From positions 992,001-1,056,000 of the forward strand of contig CAVRAV010000001.1 in the NCBI GenBank assembly GCA_963719165.1: a DNA stretch of 64,000 nt, read 5' to 3'. The position numbers and the translations under genes are program-made. Of the stretch, positions 1 to 8,779 are shown piece after piece. The notes beneath the pieces were generated by a model. The model was not told the origin of the DNA. It did not search any database and saw only the letters and a program-made list of their open reading frames with translations. Source of the stretch: JAOUEA01 sp963719165. Lineage in GTDB: Bacteria > Actinomycetota > UBA4738 > HRBIN12. Each line of letters starts with the position of its first letter. Positions within the stretch are counted from its first letter, which is position 1.

Positions 1-702
1 CGCGGCGAGGAGCCCGCGGGTCTCCTGGGACTCCACGCCGGAGGTCGGATCGACCCCTTTGTCGGCGAGGGTGTCGATCAACGACACCTGCTCACCGCGG
101 TCCGCCCCCACCGAGACCAGTTCGTCCAGCGCGAGCACGGAGACGAAGGAGATCTGCGACACGACGTCGTGGAGCTCCCGCAGCGAGATCCCCAGTCGCT
201 CCGCCATCTCCTTCTCACTGGGCTGGCGCTTCAACATGGCTTCGAGATCTGTGTGAGCCTTGTCGATCTCCCGCGCCTTGAACCGCACGGAGCGCGGAAC
301 CCAGTCCATGGCACGAAGCTCATCGATGATGGCGCCCTTGATGCGCGGGATCGCGTACGTCTCGAACTTGTTGCCACGCCCCGGTTCGAACTTGGTGAGC
401 GCATCGATCAGCCCGAACATGCCGTAGCTGACGAGGTCGGCTTGCTCGACGCTGGCGGGCAGCCCCGTGGCCACCCGGCTCGCGACGTATTTCACGAGCG
501 GTGCATAGTGCAGGATCAACTTCTCTCGGGCCTCGATCGAGCCCGTGCTCTTGAACTGATGCCAGTGTCGGCCGAGCTCATCGTCGACGTGTGGCGGCAC
601 CGTGATCGTGCGGTCGAAGTCCGGCTTCGCCTTGGCGTTGGCCTTCGTCTTGGCGCCCGGCTTGGCGGCGGTCTTGGTGGCCGTCTTCTTCGCGGTCGCC
701 AC
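1..702 (-). CDS. whiG: RNA polymerase sigma factor, WhiG/FliA type (3' end outside window)
   Basis: The protein is a sigma-70 family factor of the WhiG/FliA group, which directs RNA polymerase to motility or differentiation promoters. A Lys/Ala-rich N-terminal extension of about 30 residues precedes region 2 (about residues 60-130, including DLVSYGMFGLIDALTKFEP and YAIPRIKGAIIDELR). Region 3 follows, with WVPRSVR and a helix-turn-helix-like QPSEKEMAERLGIS. The frame is open to base 1, so region 4 lies outside the window. The GTG start at 700-702 was chosen because it lies one base after the xerC stop on the same strand, which implies translational coupling. An alternative start cannot be excluded. 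Confidence 0.88.
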   Translation of the reverse strand, partial: MATAKKTATKTAAKPGAKTKANAKAKPDFDRTITVPPHVDDELGRHWHQFKSTGSIEAREKLILHYAPLVKYVASRVATGLPASVEQADLVSYGMFGLIDALTKFEPGRGNKFETYAIPRIKGAIIDELRAMDWVPRSVRFKAREIDKAHTDLEAMLKRQPSEKEMAERLGISLRELHDVVSQISFVSVLALDELVSVGADRGEQVSLIDTLADKGVDPTSGVESQETRGLLAA

Positions 703-703
703 G

Positions 704-1651
704 TCAGGCCCTTGGATGGGAGCGCTCGTAGGCCTCGAAGAGCCGGGAGCGAGACACGTGCGTGTACCGCTGCGTGGTTGCCACGCTCGCGTGTCCCAGA
801 AGTTCCTGTACCGCTCGGATGTCGGCTCCCCCTTCGAGCAGGTGCGTCGCGAACGAATGCCGCAGGGTGTGCGGGGTGACCCGACGACCCGGCAGCAGCG
901 TACCGCCATATCGTCCCACCATCGAACGCATGTCGCGGCTGCTGAAGGGATTCTTCTTGCGGTTGAAGAACAGGTGGTCGGATCCCGGCCGTGCCATCGA
1001 CGGACGTCCCTCTCGCAGGTACGACTGCAGCGCGGCGACCGCGAAGTCCGACATCGGGACCTCGCGTTCCTTGTTGCCCTTGCCCTGCACCCTCACCCGT
1101 GCCCTCCCGAGATCGATCCGCTCGAGCGTGAGCGAGGCCACCTCACCCACCCGCAGGCCGGACCCGTAGAGGAGCTCCAAGACCGCACGATCGCGCAGCG
1201 CCACGGCGTGTTCCGCGGGGACAACCGGCTCATCCTGTTGCCGGGCCGGCGCCTCGGCGAGCGCCGACGCCTCACCCGCCCGAAGGACGGTCGGCAGTCG
1301 GTTCACCACCTTGGGCCGGCCGAGCAGCACCGAGGGATCTTCGGGAAGCCGACCCTCCAGCACGGCCCACCGGTAGAACGTGTGGATCGCCCCCACCCTC
1401 CTGGCGATGGATGCGCGAGCGTAGCCCAACGTCAGCTGCTGGGCCAGGAATCGACGCAGGGTGGGGTAGGAGGTCGCCAGCAGTGACGAGCCCGAGCGAT
1501 GCAGGAAGGTCCCCAGCTGCCCCACGTCCCGGCGATAGGCCTCAACCGTGTGGGGGGAGAGACGCCGCTCGAGGCGCAGGTGGTCCGCGAAAGCCTCCAC
1601 CAACGCCTCCTCGCCCGGGGGAAGTTCGGAGTGCACCGCGGATCCTCCCAT
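704..1651 (-). CDS. xerC: Tyrosine recombinase XerC
   Basis: This is a site-specific tyrosine recombinase that resolves chromosome dimers at dif. It is 315 residues long, typical of XerC/XerD. The N-terminal SAM-like core-binding domain (about 15-105) is followed by a catalytic domain holding the full R-K-H-R-H-Y set: Arg167 in GSGLRVGE, Lys191, His261 and Arg264 in HTLRH, His287 in LLGH and Tyr296. It lies between dprA and whiG on the same strand, an arrangement common in Actinomycetota and consistent with a housekeeping rather than a phage integrase role. The C-terminus abuts the whiG start. Confidence 0.93.
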   Translation of the reverse strand: MGGSAVHSELPPGEEALVEAFADHLRLERRLSPHTVEAYRRDVGQLGTFLHRSGSSLLATSYPTLRRFLAQQLTLGYARASIARRVGAIHTFYRWAVLEGRLPEDPSVLLGRPKVVNRLPTVLRAGEASALAEAPARQQDEPVVPAEHAVALRDRAVLELLYGSGLRVGEVASLTLERIDLGRARVRVQGKGNKEREVPMSDFAVAALQSYLREGRPSMARPGSDHLFFNRKKNPFSSRDMRSMVGRYGGTLLPGRRVTPHTLRHSFATHLLEGGADIRAVQELLGHASVATTQRYTHVSRSRLFEAYERSHPRA

Positions 1652-1739
1652 CGCATCCGATGTCGCCCGGGCCCTCGGCCCGCGCGGGGCCTCTGTGTAG
1701 CAGCGACGGATGAAGGGTGCAAGGAGCTGAAGGCAGGAG

Positions 1740-2870
1740 CTACTCGCGAGGCTCGGCCGAGGACGCCGCCGACGCGAGACGACGCTCGTACCGGCCCCCG
1801 AGGACCCGCACGAGGCCGCGGAGCTCGAGCCCCAGCAGGGCGGTGATCGCCTGCGGGATGGAAAGGTCCGCCCGGCGAGCGACCGCGTCGGGGAGAGCCG
1901 GCTCGATGAGGGTCTCGAAGATGCGACGTTCGTCCGGGGGAAGATCGGGCGGAGGTTCGAGCGCGATGCGGGCCGCCACCCCCAGGTCCGCCAGCAGATC
2001 GTCGGCCCCCCGGATCATGGTGGCGCCCTCGCGGATGAGCTCGAGCGGCGTTTCCGACAGCGGGCTCGTCACGGGCCCCGGTATCGCGAAGACGTCGCGA
2101 CCCAGGTCCAGAGCGTGGTCAACGGAGATGCGGGAGCCGCTCTTCCCGGCGCCCTCTACGACGACCATGGCTGCCGAGAGCGCCGCGATGATGCGGTTAC
2201 GCGCGGGGAAGTGACGGGGTTCGGCGGCCGTTCCCGGCGGGTATTCGGAGACCACCGTGCCCGCGGCCTCGATCCGCGCGAGCATCTCGCGCTTCGAGGG
2301 CGGATAGAAGACGTCGATGCCCGAGCCGAGCACTGCCACGGTGGGGCCGGGCGCGGCGAGCGCGCCACGGTGCGACGCCGCGTCGATCCCGTTCGCGGCG
2401 CCGCTCACTACCGCCACGCCCGCCCCGGCGAGGCGCCGGCCGAGGTCTAGGGCGATGTCGCGGCCGGCGCTCGAGCAGATCCGGGAGCCCACCACGGCGA
2501 CGCGAAGCTCGCCGGCGCGAAGGCGTTGCCCCCGCACGAACAGCCAGCCGGGAGGGTCGGCCAGCAGGTCGTTGAGCTCGGCCGGGTACTCCGGATCGCC
2601 GTTGGCGAGGAAGCGTGCGCTGCAGTGCTTCAGCTTGTCCATGACCTCGTCCGGGTCGATCTCGGACGCCCAGGATCGATCGGACGCGCTGCCGGCCCGG
2701 CCGCGCTGGACGGCGCGCAGGCTCGCCGCCGCCGTGCCCTCGGCCCAGGCCAGCGTGAACAGGGCGCGCGGCGTGATCCCGCGCAGACACGAGAGCGTGA
2801 GGAGCGCGCGGCGTCCCCGGGGGCCGTCAGCGAACCCCGGCGGCCACCCCACCCCCACGTCATCCGGCAC
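1740..2870 (-). CDS. dprA: DNA-processing protein DprA
   Basis: DprA is a Rossmann-fold protein that binds incoming single-stranded DNA and loads RecA during natural transformation. The protein has an N-terminal helix-hairpin region, then the core with VAVVGSR, SGAANGIDAASH, the GSGIDVFYPP loop, PARNRIIAALS and KSGSRISVDHAL, and a C-terminal winged-helix-like tail. The frame is open further upstream, but the GTG at 2868-2870 gives 376 residues and overlaps the comM stop by 11 bases, which suits translational coupling. Its pairing with comM supports a transformation or recombination role. Confidence 0.9.
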   Translation of the reverse strand: MPDDVGVGWPPGFADGPRGRRALLTLSCLRGITPRALFTLAWAEGTAAASLRAVQRGRAGSASDRSWASEIDPDEVMDKLKHCSARFLANGDPEYPAELNDLLADPPGWLFVRGQRLRAGELRVAVVGSRICSSAGRDIALDLGRRLAGAGVAVVSGAANGIDAASHRGALAAPGPTVAVLGSGIDVFYPPSKREMLARIEAAGTVVSEYPPGTAAEPRHFPARNRIIAALSAAMVVVEGAGKSGSRISVDHALDLGRDVFAIPGPVTSPLSETPLELIREGATMIRGADDLLADLGVAARIALEPPPDLPPDERRIFETLIEPALPDAVARRADLSIPQAITALLGLELRGLVRVLGGRYERRLASAASSAEPRE

Positions 2871-4401
2871 GCGCGACCACCTCCTCCTCCTCGAATCCGC
2901 TGCGGTAGGACAGCGCCTCGGCCATGTGCACGGCGAGGATCCGCTCCCGCCCCTCGAGATCCGCGATCGTCCGCGCGACCTTGAGCGCTCGGTCGAAGCC
3001 ACGGCCCGTCAGTGCCATCGAATCCACCGCCCTCTCGAGGAGCGCCTCCGTTTCCCCCGCGAGCCGGGCCTCGCGCCGTGCGGCCGGGCCCGAGAGGTGG
3101 CCGTTGCACAGCACGCCCATGCCGGCGTAGCGGTCGCGCTGGCGCTCTCGAGCCGATTGCACCCGCTCCCGCACGCACGCCGAGGCCTCGCCCGTCTCCG
3201 AGCCCATCAGCTCCATCTTGGTGAGCCGCGGCACGCGCAGGCGCAGGTCGATCCGATCCAACAGCGGACCCGAGAGCTTGTTGCGATACTGCGATCGCCG
3301 GTGCTCGGGACACGCGCACTCGCGAGCCGGGTCCCCTTGATACCCGCACGGGCAGGGGTTCGCGGCGGCGACCAACGTGAAGCGAGCCGGGAAGACGGCC
3401 GATCCGACCGAGCGCGTCAGGACGATCCGGCCGTCCTCGAGCGGCTGGCGCAGGGCCTCGACGGCGTCGCGCCGGAATTCGGTGAACTCGTCGAGGAACA
3501 GCACGCCGTGGTGCGCGAGGCTCGCCTCGCCTGGACGCAGGACGATCGACCCGCCTCCCAAGAGCCCCGCCGTCGATACCGTGTGGTGGGGAGCCCGGAA
3601 CGGCCGTACCTGCAGCAGCCCCCTGCCCGCCAACAGTCCGGCCACCGAATGGAGCTGGCTGGCCTCGAGCGCTTCCCCTCGCGTGAGAGCGGGCAGGATC
3701 GTTGCGAGCCGCCGCGCCAGCATGGTCTTGCCGGCGCCGGGTGAGCCCACCATCAAGAGGTTGTGACCCCCGGCGGCGGCCACTTCGAGGGCTCGCCGGG
3801 CCTGTGCCTGGCCGCGGATCTCCGCGAGGTCCACTTCGCTCGGGTCCGCGGGTTCGGGCGGGTGATCGGCGGAGGAGGCGGGCGGGTCCCACGTGCCGCG
3901 CAGGAACCCGGCGACGTCGGCGAGGGACCGCGCGCCGACGACCCGAAGGCCATCGATCTGCGACGCCTCCACGGCGTTGGCGGCCGGGACCACGACGCCC
4001 TCGAGGCCGGCGCGCGCGGCGGCGATGGCGATCGAAAGGATGCCGGGGGTCGAGAGCACCTCGCCCCGCAGCGACAGCTCGCCGGCGAACGCCCAACCGG
4101 CGGCGGCCCGATCGGGCACCTGCGCGGTGGCGACCAGGACCGCGGCCGCGATGGGCAGATCGAGACCCGCTCCCTCCTTGCGGACGTTCCCGGGCGCGAG
4201 GTTCACCACGACCCGGCGTAGGGGCCACTCCAGGCCCGCGTGCTCCACCGCGGGCCGGATCCGGTCGCGCGCGTCCGTCACGGCGGCCCCCGGCAGTCCC
4301 GTGAGCGTGAACGACGGCAGGCCGCGCCCCACGAACGCCTCGACGGCGATGGGAGAGCCCCCCACGCCGAGCACGGTCACGCCAAGGACCCGTCCATACA
4401 C
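2860..4401 (-). CDS. comM: Mg-chelatase-like AAA+ ATPase ComM/YifB
   Basis: This is an AAA+ helicase of the YifB/ComM family, which promotes branch migration during natural transformation. The N-terminal lon-protease-like domain carries GLPSFTLTGLPGAAV. The ATPase core shows Walker A GSPGAGKTMLARRLATILP, Walker B GVLFLDEFTEF and an arginine-finger region. A Cys cluster (PCPCGYQGD...CACPEHR) and a C-terminal Mg-chelatase domain follow. The GTG at 4399-4401 (VYGRVLGVTVLG) was chosen because family members start there. An ATG 24 codons upstream is possible. It is followed by the overlapping dprA and divergent from the PLP decarboxylase. Confidence 0.9.
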   Translation of the reverse strand: MYGRVLGVTVLGVGGSPIAVEAFVGRGLPSFTLTGLPGAAVTDARDRIRPAVEHAGLEWPLRRVVVNLAPGNVRKEGAGLDLPIAAAVLVATAQVPDRAAAGWAFAGELSLRGEVLSTPGILSIAIAAARAGLEGVVVPAANAVEASQIDGLRVVGARSLADVAGFLRGTWDPPASSADHPPEPADPSEVDLAEIRGQAQARRALEVAAAGGHNLLMVGSPGAGKTMLARRLATILPALTRGEALEASQLHSVAGLLAGRGLLQVRPFRAPHHTVSTAGLLGGGSIVLRPGEASLAHHGVLFLDEFTEFRRDAVEALRQPLEDGRIVLTRSVGSAVFPARFTLVAAANPCPCGYQGDPARECACPEHRRSQYRNKLSGPLLDRIDLRLRVPRLTKMELMGSETGEASACVRERVQSARERQRDRYAGMGVLCNGHLSGPAARREARLAGETEALLERAVDSMALTGRGFDRALKVARTIADLEGRERILAVHMAEALSYRSGFEEEEVVARAG

Positions 4402-4434
4402 GCGTCGACCGTACGGACCGCAACGGCTCGCCGC

Positions 4435-4450
4435 CGTGACCGCCGTCACG
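4435..4450. promoter_or_regulatory. CRP-like palindrome GTGA-N6-TCAC
   Basis: The 16-base stretch CGTGACCGCCGTCACG is a perfect inverted repeat. It matches the CRP/FNR-family core GTGA-N6-TCAC and lies between the divergent comM and decarboxylase starts. A second site of this form lies at 12078-12093. A Crp-type regulator is encoded at 12463-13167, but binding is inferred, not shown. The short GC-rich arms could also occur by chance. Confidence 0.35.
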
Positions 4451-4523
4451 GAGCGACGGTCGTGCATGTGCACGCTCGCGAACGGGTCCCTCTCGAGCGA
4501 GGCCGCTGCTAGCCTTCCGCCCC

Positions 4524-6059
4524 ATGACCGAGCGCTTCGACTGGAGTCCCGAACCCGAGCTCATCGATGTTCTGGATCCCGCACGATCGCGCGCTGCGCT
4601 CGAGGGCCTCGGCGAGGCCACCTGGCGCGCGGCGCTCGACTGGCTCTACGACGAGGCGCTCGTGCGTCCCATGCACGCCGAGTCCTACCCCCAGGCGCGC
4701 GCATCGTTCTTCGGCCCCCGGGGTGGCCCGGGCGCCGCGCCCATGTCCCCCAGCACGTCGGCCGACGTGCTGGGTGAGTTCCGCAGGCGCATCGCCCCAG
4801 CGACGTTCAACGCGCACCACCCCGGTTCCTTCAGCTATTTCACGCCGCCGCCGCTGCCCATGTCGATCGCGGGGGAAGTGCTCGCCCAATGGTTGCATCA
4901 GGGGGTGGATGTCTGGCACGCCGGACCGGTGGGGGCGTTCGTGGAGGAGGAGGTCGTGTCGTGGCTGCGCGACCTGATGGGCTTCGGCGAGGACGGATGG
5001 GGCGTGCTCACGTCGGGGGGCGTCATGGCCAACCTGATGGCTCTCAACGTGGCGCGCGACGTCTGGCTCTCGAAGCTCCGCGGTCTCGACCACCCGCCGC
5101 GCGGCAACGACCTCAACGGCGTACGGATCTACGCCAGCGACCAGGCTCACTTCTCGATCGGGAGGGCGTTGGACATGCTCGGGTTCCCCCCTGAGACCCT
5201 GCGCGTGCTCGACGCGGACGCCCGCTTCCGACTCGCGGCAGCACCCGTCGAGGAGGCCGTGCGCGAGGACCGGGCGAACGGCCTGACGCCGCTCGCGATA
5301 GCGGCGGTGGCCGGGTCCACGAACACGGGCTCGGTGGACGACGTTCCGGCGCTCGCCGACGTCGCCGAGCGAGAGAGCCTCTGGCTCCATGTCGACGCCG
5401 CCTACGGGGGTGCTGCGCGCCTGAGCGCCCGGGACGCTCACCGCGTCCCGGGCTTGGAACGAGCCGACAGCTTGACCGTGGATCCCCACAAGTGGTTCTT
5501 CCAGGCCTACGACGTGGGCGCGTTGGTCGTGCGCCGACGCGAGGACCTGCGCACGACGTTCCGACGCACGCCCGAGTACTACCGTTCGAACCGCCCCGAG
5601 GACGAGCCGCTGCACTGGTTCGAGTACTCGATGGAAGGGACCCGTCGGTTCCGCGGCCTGAAGCTGTGGATGAGCTGGAAGCAGCTCGGAACGCGCGGGC
5701 TGGGGAAGCTCGTCGAGGCCAACGACGACCTCGCCGGGTTCCTCGCCGCTCGCCTGGCCGAGGCCGAGGACTTCGAGCCCGTCCCGGCCATACCCGAGCT
5801 GAGCGTCGTCTGCTTCCGCTTCGTTCCCCCCGCGCTCAAGGGGCTCCCCGACGAAGTCGTGGACGCGTTCCAGACCCGGTTGCAGCGGGCACTCGAGGTG
5901 AGCGGCGATGCGTGGGTGAGCACCACGCTGTTGCGCGGGCGGACCTACCTGCGCGCGGGGGTCATGAACTACCTGAGCGGCGAGGCCGACGTCGAGAGGT
6001 TGCTGTCGTCGCTCCGGCGGCTCTCAGAAGGCGTCCTCGAAGATCTCCACCTCGACTGA
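4524..6059 (+). CDS. PLP-dependent amino acid decarboxylase (group II, DDC/GAD-like)
   Basis: The protein is a pyridoxal-phosphate enzyme of the aromatic-L-amino-acid/glutamate decarboxylase family and is 511 residues long. Family marks include the pocket region FNAHHPGSFSYFTPPPLP, GVLTSGGVMANLMAL, the HVDAAYGG motif and the Schiff-base lysine Lys323 in DPHKWFF. The C-terminal domain ends with FIVSTTLL-like strands and TYLRAGVMNY. The substrate cannot be assigned; tryptophan, tyrosine and DOPA-type acids are possible. It is divergent from comM, and its 3' end overlaps the convergent yraN by 36 bases. Confidence 0.85.
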   Translation: MTERFDWSPEPELIDVLDPARSRAALEGLGEATWRAALDWLYDEALVRPMHAESYPQARASFFGPRGGPGAAPMSPSTSADVLGEFRRRIAPATFNAHHPGSFSYFTPPPLPMSIAGEVLAQWLHQGVDVWHAGPVGAFVEEEVVSWLRDLMGFGEDGWGVLTSGGVMANLMALNVARDVWLSKLRGLDHPPRGNDLNGVRIYASDQAHFSIGRALDMLGFPPETLRVLDADARFRLAAAPVEEAVREDRANGLTPLAIAAVAGSTNTGSVDDVPALADVAERESLWLHVDAAYGGAARLSARDAHRVPGLERADSLTVDPHKWFFQAYDVGALVVRRREDLRTTFRRTPEYYRSNRPEDEPLHWFEYSMEGTRRFRGLKLWMSWKQLGTRGLGKLVEANDDLAGFLAARLAEAEDFEPVPAIPELSVVCFRFVPPALKGLPDEVVDAFQTRLQRALEVSGDAWVSTTLLRGRTYLRAGVMNYLSGEADVERLLSSLRRLSEGVLEDLHLD

Positions 6060-6395
6060 GCGCCGAGCCGACGACCCCGGTCGCATCGCGACGCTCGCGA
6101 CGTCGAACCGCACGGTCCGGGGCCGCGCGCCGGAGACCTGAAGGAACGCCAGAGCGACGGCCCGCACCTTCGCCTGTTTTCGAGCGGTGACCGCCTCCCA
6201 TCCGCTCCCGAAGCGATCGCCGCGGCGCGTCTTGACCTCGCAGACCACGAGCACGGACCCCCGGGCCACGAGCAGATCGAGCTCTCCCAGGCGACAGCGC
6301 CAATTCCGAGCCACGAGTCGGTAGCCGCGGGTTCGGTACACATCGAGCGCTGCCTCTTCGCCTGCGGCTCCGATCGCCTGAGCCGAGTCGGCCAT
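6024..6395 (-). CDS. UPF0102 (YraN-like) nuclease-fold protein
   Basis: This is a small endonuclease-like protein of the UPF0102/YraN family, 123 residues long. It shows the restriction-endonuclease-like core: GEEAALDVYRTRGYRLVARNWR, then GELDLLVARG and VVCEVKTRRG, i.e. the E...D...E-x-K pattern. The family's function is not established. It lies downstream of DUF2469 and rnhB, as usual in Actinomycetota, where the comM-dprA pair often follows. Its 3' end overlaps the convergent decarboxylase gene by 36 bases. Confidence 0.85.
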   Translation of the reverse strand: MADSAQAIGAAGEEAALDVYRTRGYRLVARNWRCRLGELDLLVARGSVLVVCEVKTRRGDRFGSGWEAVTARKQAKVRAVALAFLQVSGARPRTVRFDVASVAMRPGSSARRSVEVEIFEDAF

Positions 6396-6425
6396 GCCGC
6401 GACCCTACGGCGGAGCACCGACACG

Positions 6426-6746
6426 TCAGGCCGAGGAAGGGGTGTCCGGGATCGTCGTGGGCTCGTCGCGGCGCGCGAGCTCTTCCACGTTCACGTCGCG
6501 CTGGGTCATCACCCGGACGTTCGTCACGAAGCGCGCGGGACGGAACATGTCCCAGACCCAGGCGTCGTTGAGGTCGACGCGAACCCACCCGCCCTCCATG
6601 TGCGTCACATCCACATGGTTGGCGAGGTAGAACCGACGTTCAGTCTCTATCACGAACGCGAACATGGGCAGGACGTCGCGATATTCGCGGTAAAGCTCGA
6701 GTTCACGCTCCTCCTCGAAGCGCTCGATGTCGTCGTCGCCCGTCAT
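6426..6746 (-). CDS. DUF2469 family protein
   Basis: A 106-residue acidic protein with the features of DUF2469: the N-terminal ELELYREYRDVLPMFAFVIETERRFYLANHV-like segment (from about residue 15) and the aromatic DAWVWDMFRPARFV block. The family is essentially limited to Actinomycetota and sits beside rnhB and yraN there, so it is a useful lineage marker. No biochemical role is known. The strong conservation next to RNase HII suggests a core function. Confidence 0.88.
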   Translation of the reverse strand: MTGDDDIERFEEERELELYREYRDVLPMFAFVIETERRFYLANHVDVTHMEGGWVRVDLNDAWVWDMFRPARFVTNVRVMTQRDVNVEELARRDEPTTIPDTPSSA

Positions 6747-6758
6747 CGCCCCAGCTTC

Positions 6759-7430
6759 TCACGATGCGTCGCGGGCGTCCTCGAGAGCGGGGACAGGGGC
6801 ACCAACGGTCCGTTCGAACCCCGGCAGCGCCGGCTGGCCGACGTTCGCGAACGACAGTCGATGGATCGGCGTCGGCCCGAGTCGGTCGAGCGCCTCGAGG
6901 TGGTCCGACGTGGCGTAGCCCCGGTTATGGTCGAACCCGAACGCCGGGAATCGTCGGTGCATCTTGTCCATGACCCGGTCCCGCGTGACCTTCGCGACGA
7001 TGGAGGCGGCGGCGATGCATGCGCACACGAGGTCGCCCTTCTTGACGGACAAGGTGGGGTAGGGCATCCGCGGGGGGGCGAACCCGTCGGTGAGCACGTA
7101 GTCGGGTACCGGATCGAGAGCGCAGGGCGCCTTGCGCAGGAGGGCCAGGTTGCAGCGGTGCAGGCCTCGCCGATCGATCTCGCCGGGACCAACCCGAACC
7201 ACGGCCACCTGCGCACCAGCCATGATGCGCGCATAGGCACTCGATCGCTGCGAGGCCGAGAGCAACTTGGAATCCCGGATGCCGTCCAGGTCGAAGGCCT
7301 CGGGCAGCACCACCGCTGCGGCCACCAGGGGGCCAGCGAGGGCCCCTCGCCCCGCCTCGTCCGCACCGGCGACGCGCGCGAACCCCTGGGTACGCAGGGT
7401 TCGTTCGTACCGGTCGAGGTCCGGGCTCAC
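6759..7430 (-). CDS. rnhB: Ribonuclease HII
   Basis: RNase HII removes ribonucleotides from DNA and RNA-DNA hybrids. The protein begins with the diagnostic GADEAGRGALAGPLV motif, which carries the first two catalytic acids, followed by DSKLLSASQR, the DGF strand with a third Asp, and a KVTRDRVM segment. The GTG at 7428-7430 gives 223 residues and overlaps the lepB stop in a GTGA junction; the frame extends a further ten codons upstream to 7460. It is co-directional with lepB and DUF2469. Confidence 0.92.
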   Translation of the reverse strand: MSPDLDRYERTLRTQGFARVAGADEAGRGALAGPLVAAAVVLPEAFDLDGIRDSKLLSASQRSSAYARIMAGAQVAVVRVGPGEIDRRGLHRCNLALLRKAPCALDPVPDYVLTDGFAPPRMPYPTLSVKKGDLVCACIAAASIVAKVTRDRVMDKMHRRFPAFGFDHNRGYATSDHLEALDRLGPTPIHRLSFANVGQPALPGFERTVGAPVPALEDARDAS

Positions 7431-8113
7431 CGGATCCGCCCGATCCTCGTCGGTGGCCACACGATCGCGAACGCCTTGCCGATCACGTCGTCGATCCCCA
7501 CATAGCCCAGCCCCCCCTCCGCCGGCGTGAGCCGAGAGTCGCCCGATTCGAGCGGGTTGTCGCCCAGCATCAGCAGCTTGCCAGCCGGAACCGTCTGTGG
7601 CCCGAACGATCGCGTATCCCGGCGGGGATCAAGGAACGGCCGATCGATCAGCTCACCGTCTACGTAGAGGTCGCCGCGGCGGATCTCCCACGTCTGCCCC
7701 GACAGGGCCCCGACACGCTTGATGAAGTCGGGGTTCGAGGGTTGGGCCACCCCGAGGCCCTCGCCCAGCCAGTGGACCACGGACGCGATCACGCCGCGAC
7801 CACCGCCGGCGGCGGGGTGCGGGTCCGAGAACACGAGGACGTCGCCACGGTGGATATCTTGCACGTGCAGGCAGACGCGGCACACCAAGATGCGGTCTCC
7901 CGGCAGGAGCGTCGGCTCCATGGACTGCGAGGGGATGAAGAACGCCTGGATCAGGAAGGACTTGACGAGGATGGCGAGCAGCAGAGCCGACACCGCGAGG
8001 ACGGGGAACGATCGCCAGGCGGTGCGATCCCGACGTGGCTCTCCCTCGGCGATCCCGGTTCCGTCGGGTTGCGGATCGGCAGACGGCGCCGCGGCGGGCG
8101 GCCGCTGGACCAC
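7427..8113 (-). CDS. lepB: Signal peptidase I
   Basis: Type I signal peptidase cleaves Sec/Tat signal peptides at the outer face of the cytoplasmic membrane. The protein (228 residues) has a Pro-rich cytoplasmic N-terminus and a single helix (about 36-60). The catalytic Ser64 lies in PSQSMEPTLLPGD and the general base Lys132 in DFIKRV; box E is GDNPLESGDSR. It sits downstream of rplS and couples to rnhB by a GTGA overlap. Confidence 0.93.
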   Translation of the reverse strand: MVQRPPAAAPSADPQPDGTGIAEGEPRRDRTAWRSFPVLAVSALLLAILVKSFLIQAFFIPSQSMEPTLLPGDRILVCRVCLHVQDIHRGDVLVFSDPHPAAGGGRGVIASVVHWLGEGLGVAQPSNPDFIKRVGALSGQTWEIRRGDLYVDGELIDRPFLDPRRDTRSFGPQTVPAGKLLMLGDNPLESGDSRLTPAEGGLGYVGIDDVIGKAFAIVWPPTRIGRIR

Positions 8114-8116
8114 CGA

Positions 8117-8707
8117 CTAGGCCTCGACCGGCTCCTCCGCCTCATCGGCGGGGGCGTCCTGGGCGCCGGGCTCCGCGCCTTCCTCAGCATCCCTCGATGC
8201 CTCGGCGACCTCGACGGGCCCCTCGGTCTCGACGGACGTATCCACGGCCTGGGGAGCATCCGCCGGGATCTCGCGATCTCCGTCGTCCTCGTCGGGCCCG
8301 GCCTCATCGGATGTCGCGGACCCGCCACCCGAGGCGGCCTCGAGCGCGGCGAGCTTCGCCTCGTCGAGCCGGCGCTCCTTGATGCGCGCCTTCTTGCCAC
8401 GCAGGTCGCGGAGGTAGTACAGCTTGGCCCGGCGTACCGCTCCACGCGAGACGATCTCGATCTTGGCGATCGAGGGGGAATGAACGGGGATCGTCCGCTC
8501 CACGCCGACGCCGAACGAGATCTTGCGCACCGTGAAGGTCTCGCGCAGGCCTCCGTTCTGGCGGCGAATCACGACGCCCTGGAACACCTGAACACGCTCC
8601 CGGCTGCCCTCGACGACGCGCACGTGCACCTTGATGGTGTCACCGGGGCGGAAGGCGGGGATGTCGGTGCGCAGGTAAGGCTGCTCGATGATGTCGGTGG
8701 TATTCAT
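8117..8707 (-). CDS. rplS: 50S ribosomal protein L19 with long acidic tail
   Basis: L19 lies at the 30S-50S interface. The first ~115 residues match the family (MNTTDIIEQPYLR, PAFRPGDTIKVHVRV, QVFQGVVIRR, FGVGVERTIPVHSP, RRAKLYYLRDLRGKKARIKE). The ATG at 8705-8707 is where L19 proteins normally start, although the frame is open 18 codons further. Unusually, about 80 residues rich in Asp, Glu and Ala follow the conserved end, giving 196 residues. It heads the rplS-lepB-rnhB run. Confidence 0.93.
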   Translation of the reverse strand: MNTTDIIEQPYLRTDIPAFRPGDTIKVHVRVVEGSRERVQVFQGVVIRRQNGGLRETFTVRKISFGVGVERTIPVHSPSIAKIEIVSRGAVRRAKLYYLRDLRGKKARIKERRLDEAKLAALEAASGGGSATSDEAGPDEDDGDREIPADAPQAVDTSVETEGPVEVAEASRDAEEGAEPGAQDAPADEAEEPVEA

Positions 8708-8730
8708 GGCAACGGTCGACGAGTCTACCA

Positions 8731-8764
8731 GCGGCATCCTTGGCGGCATCCTTGGCGGCATCCT
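8731..8764. repeat. Short tandem repeat, 12-base unit
   Basis: The unit GGCATCCTTGGC repeats nearly three times immediately upstream of rplS, between it and the trmD stop. It is in the rplS leader but has no recognised function. It also accounts for the repeated PPRM residues in an upstream extension of the rplS frame, which supports the internal ATG as the true start. Confidence 0.7.
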
Positions 8765-8779
8765 GAGGCCCCGGCCGCC

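Noticed and set aside
704..1651. The tyrosine recombinase as the integrase of the tRNA-Glu island
   Set aside because: It lies 48 kb away between dprA and whiG, the normal place of chromosomal XerC, and has no att repeats beside it.
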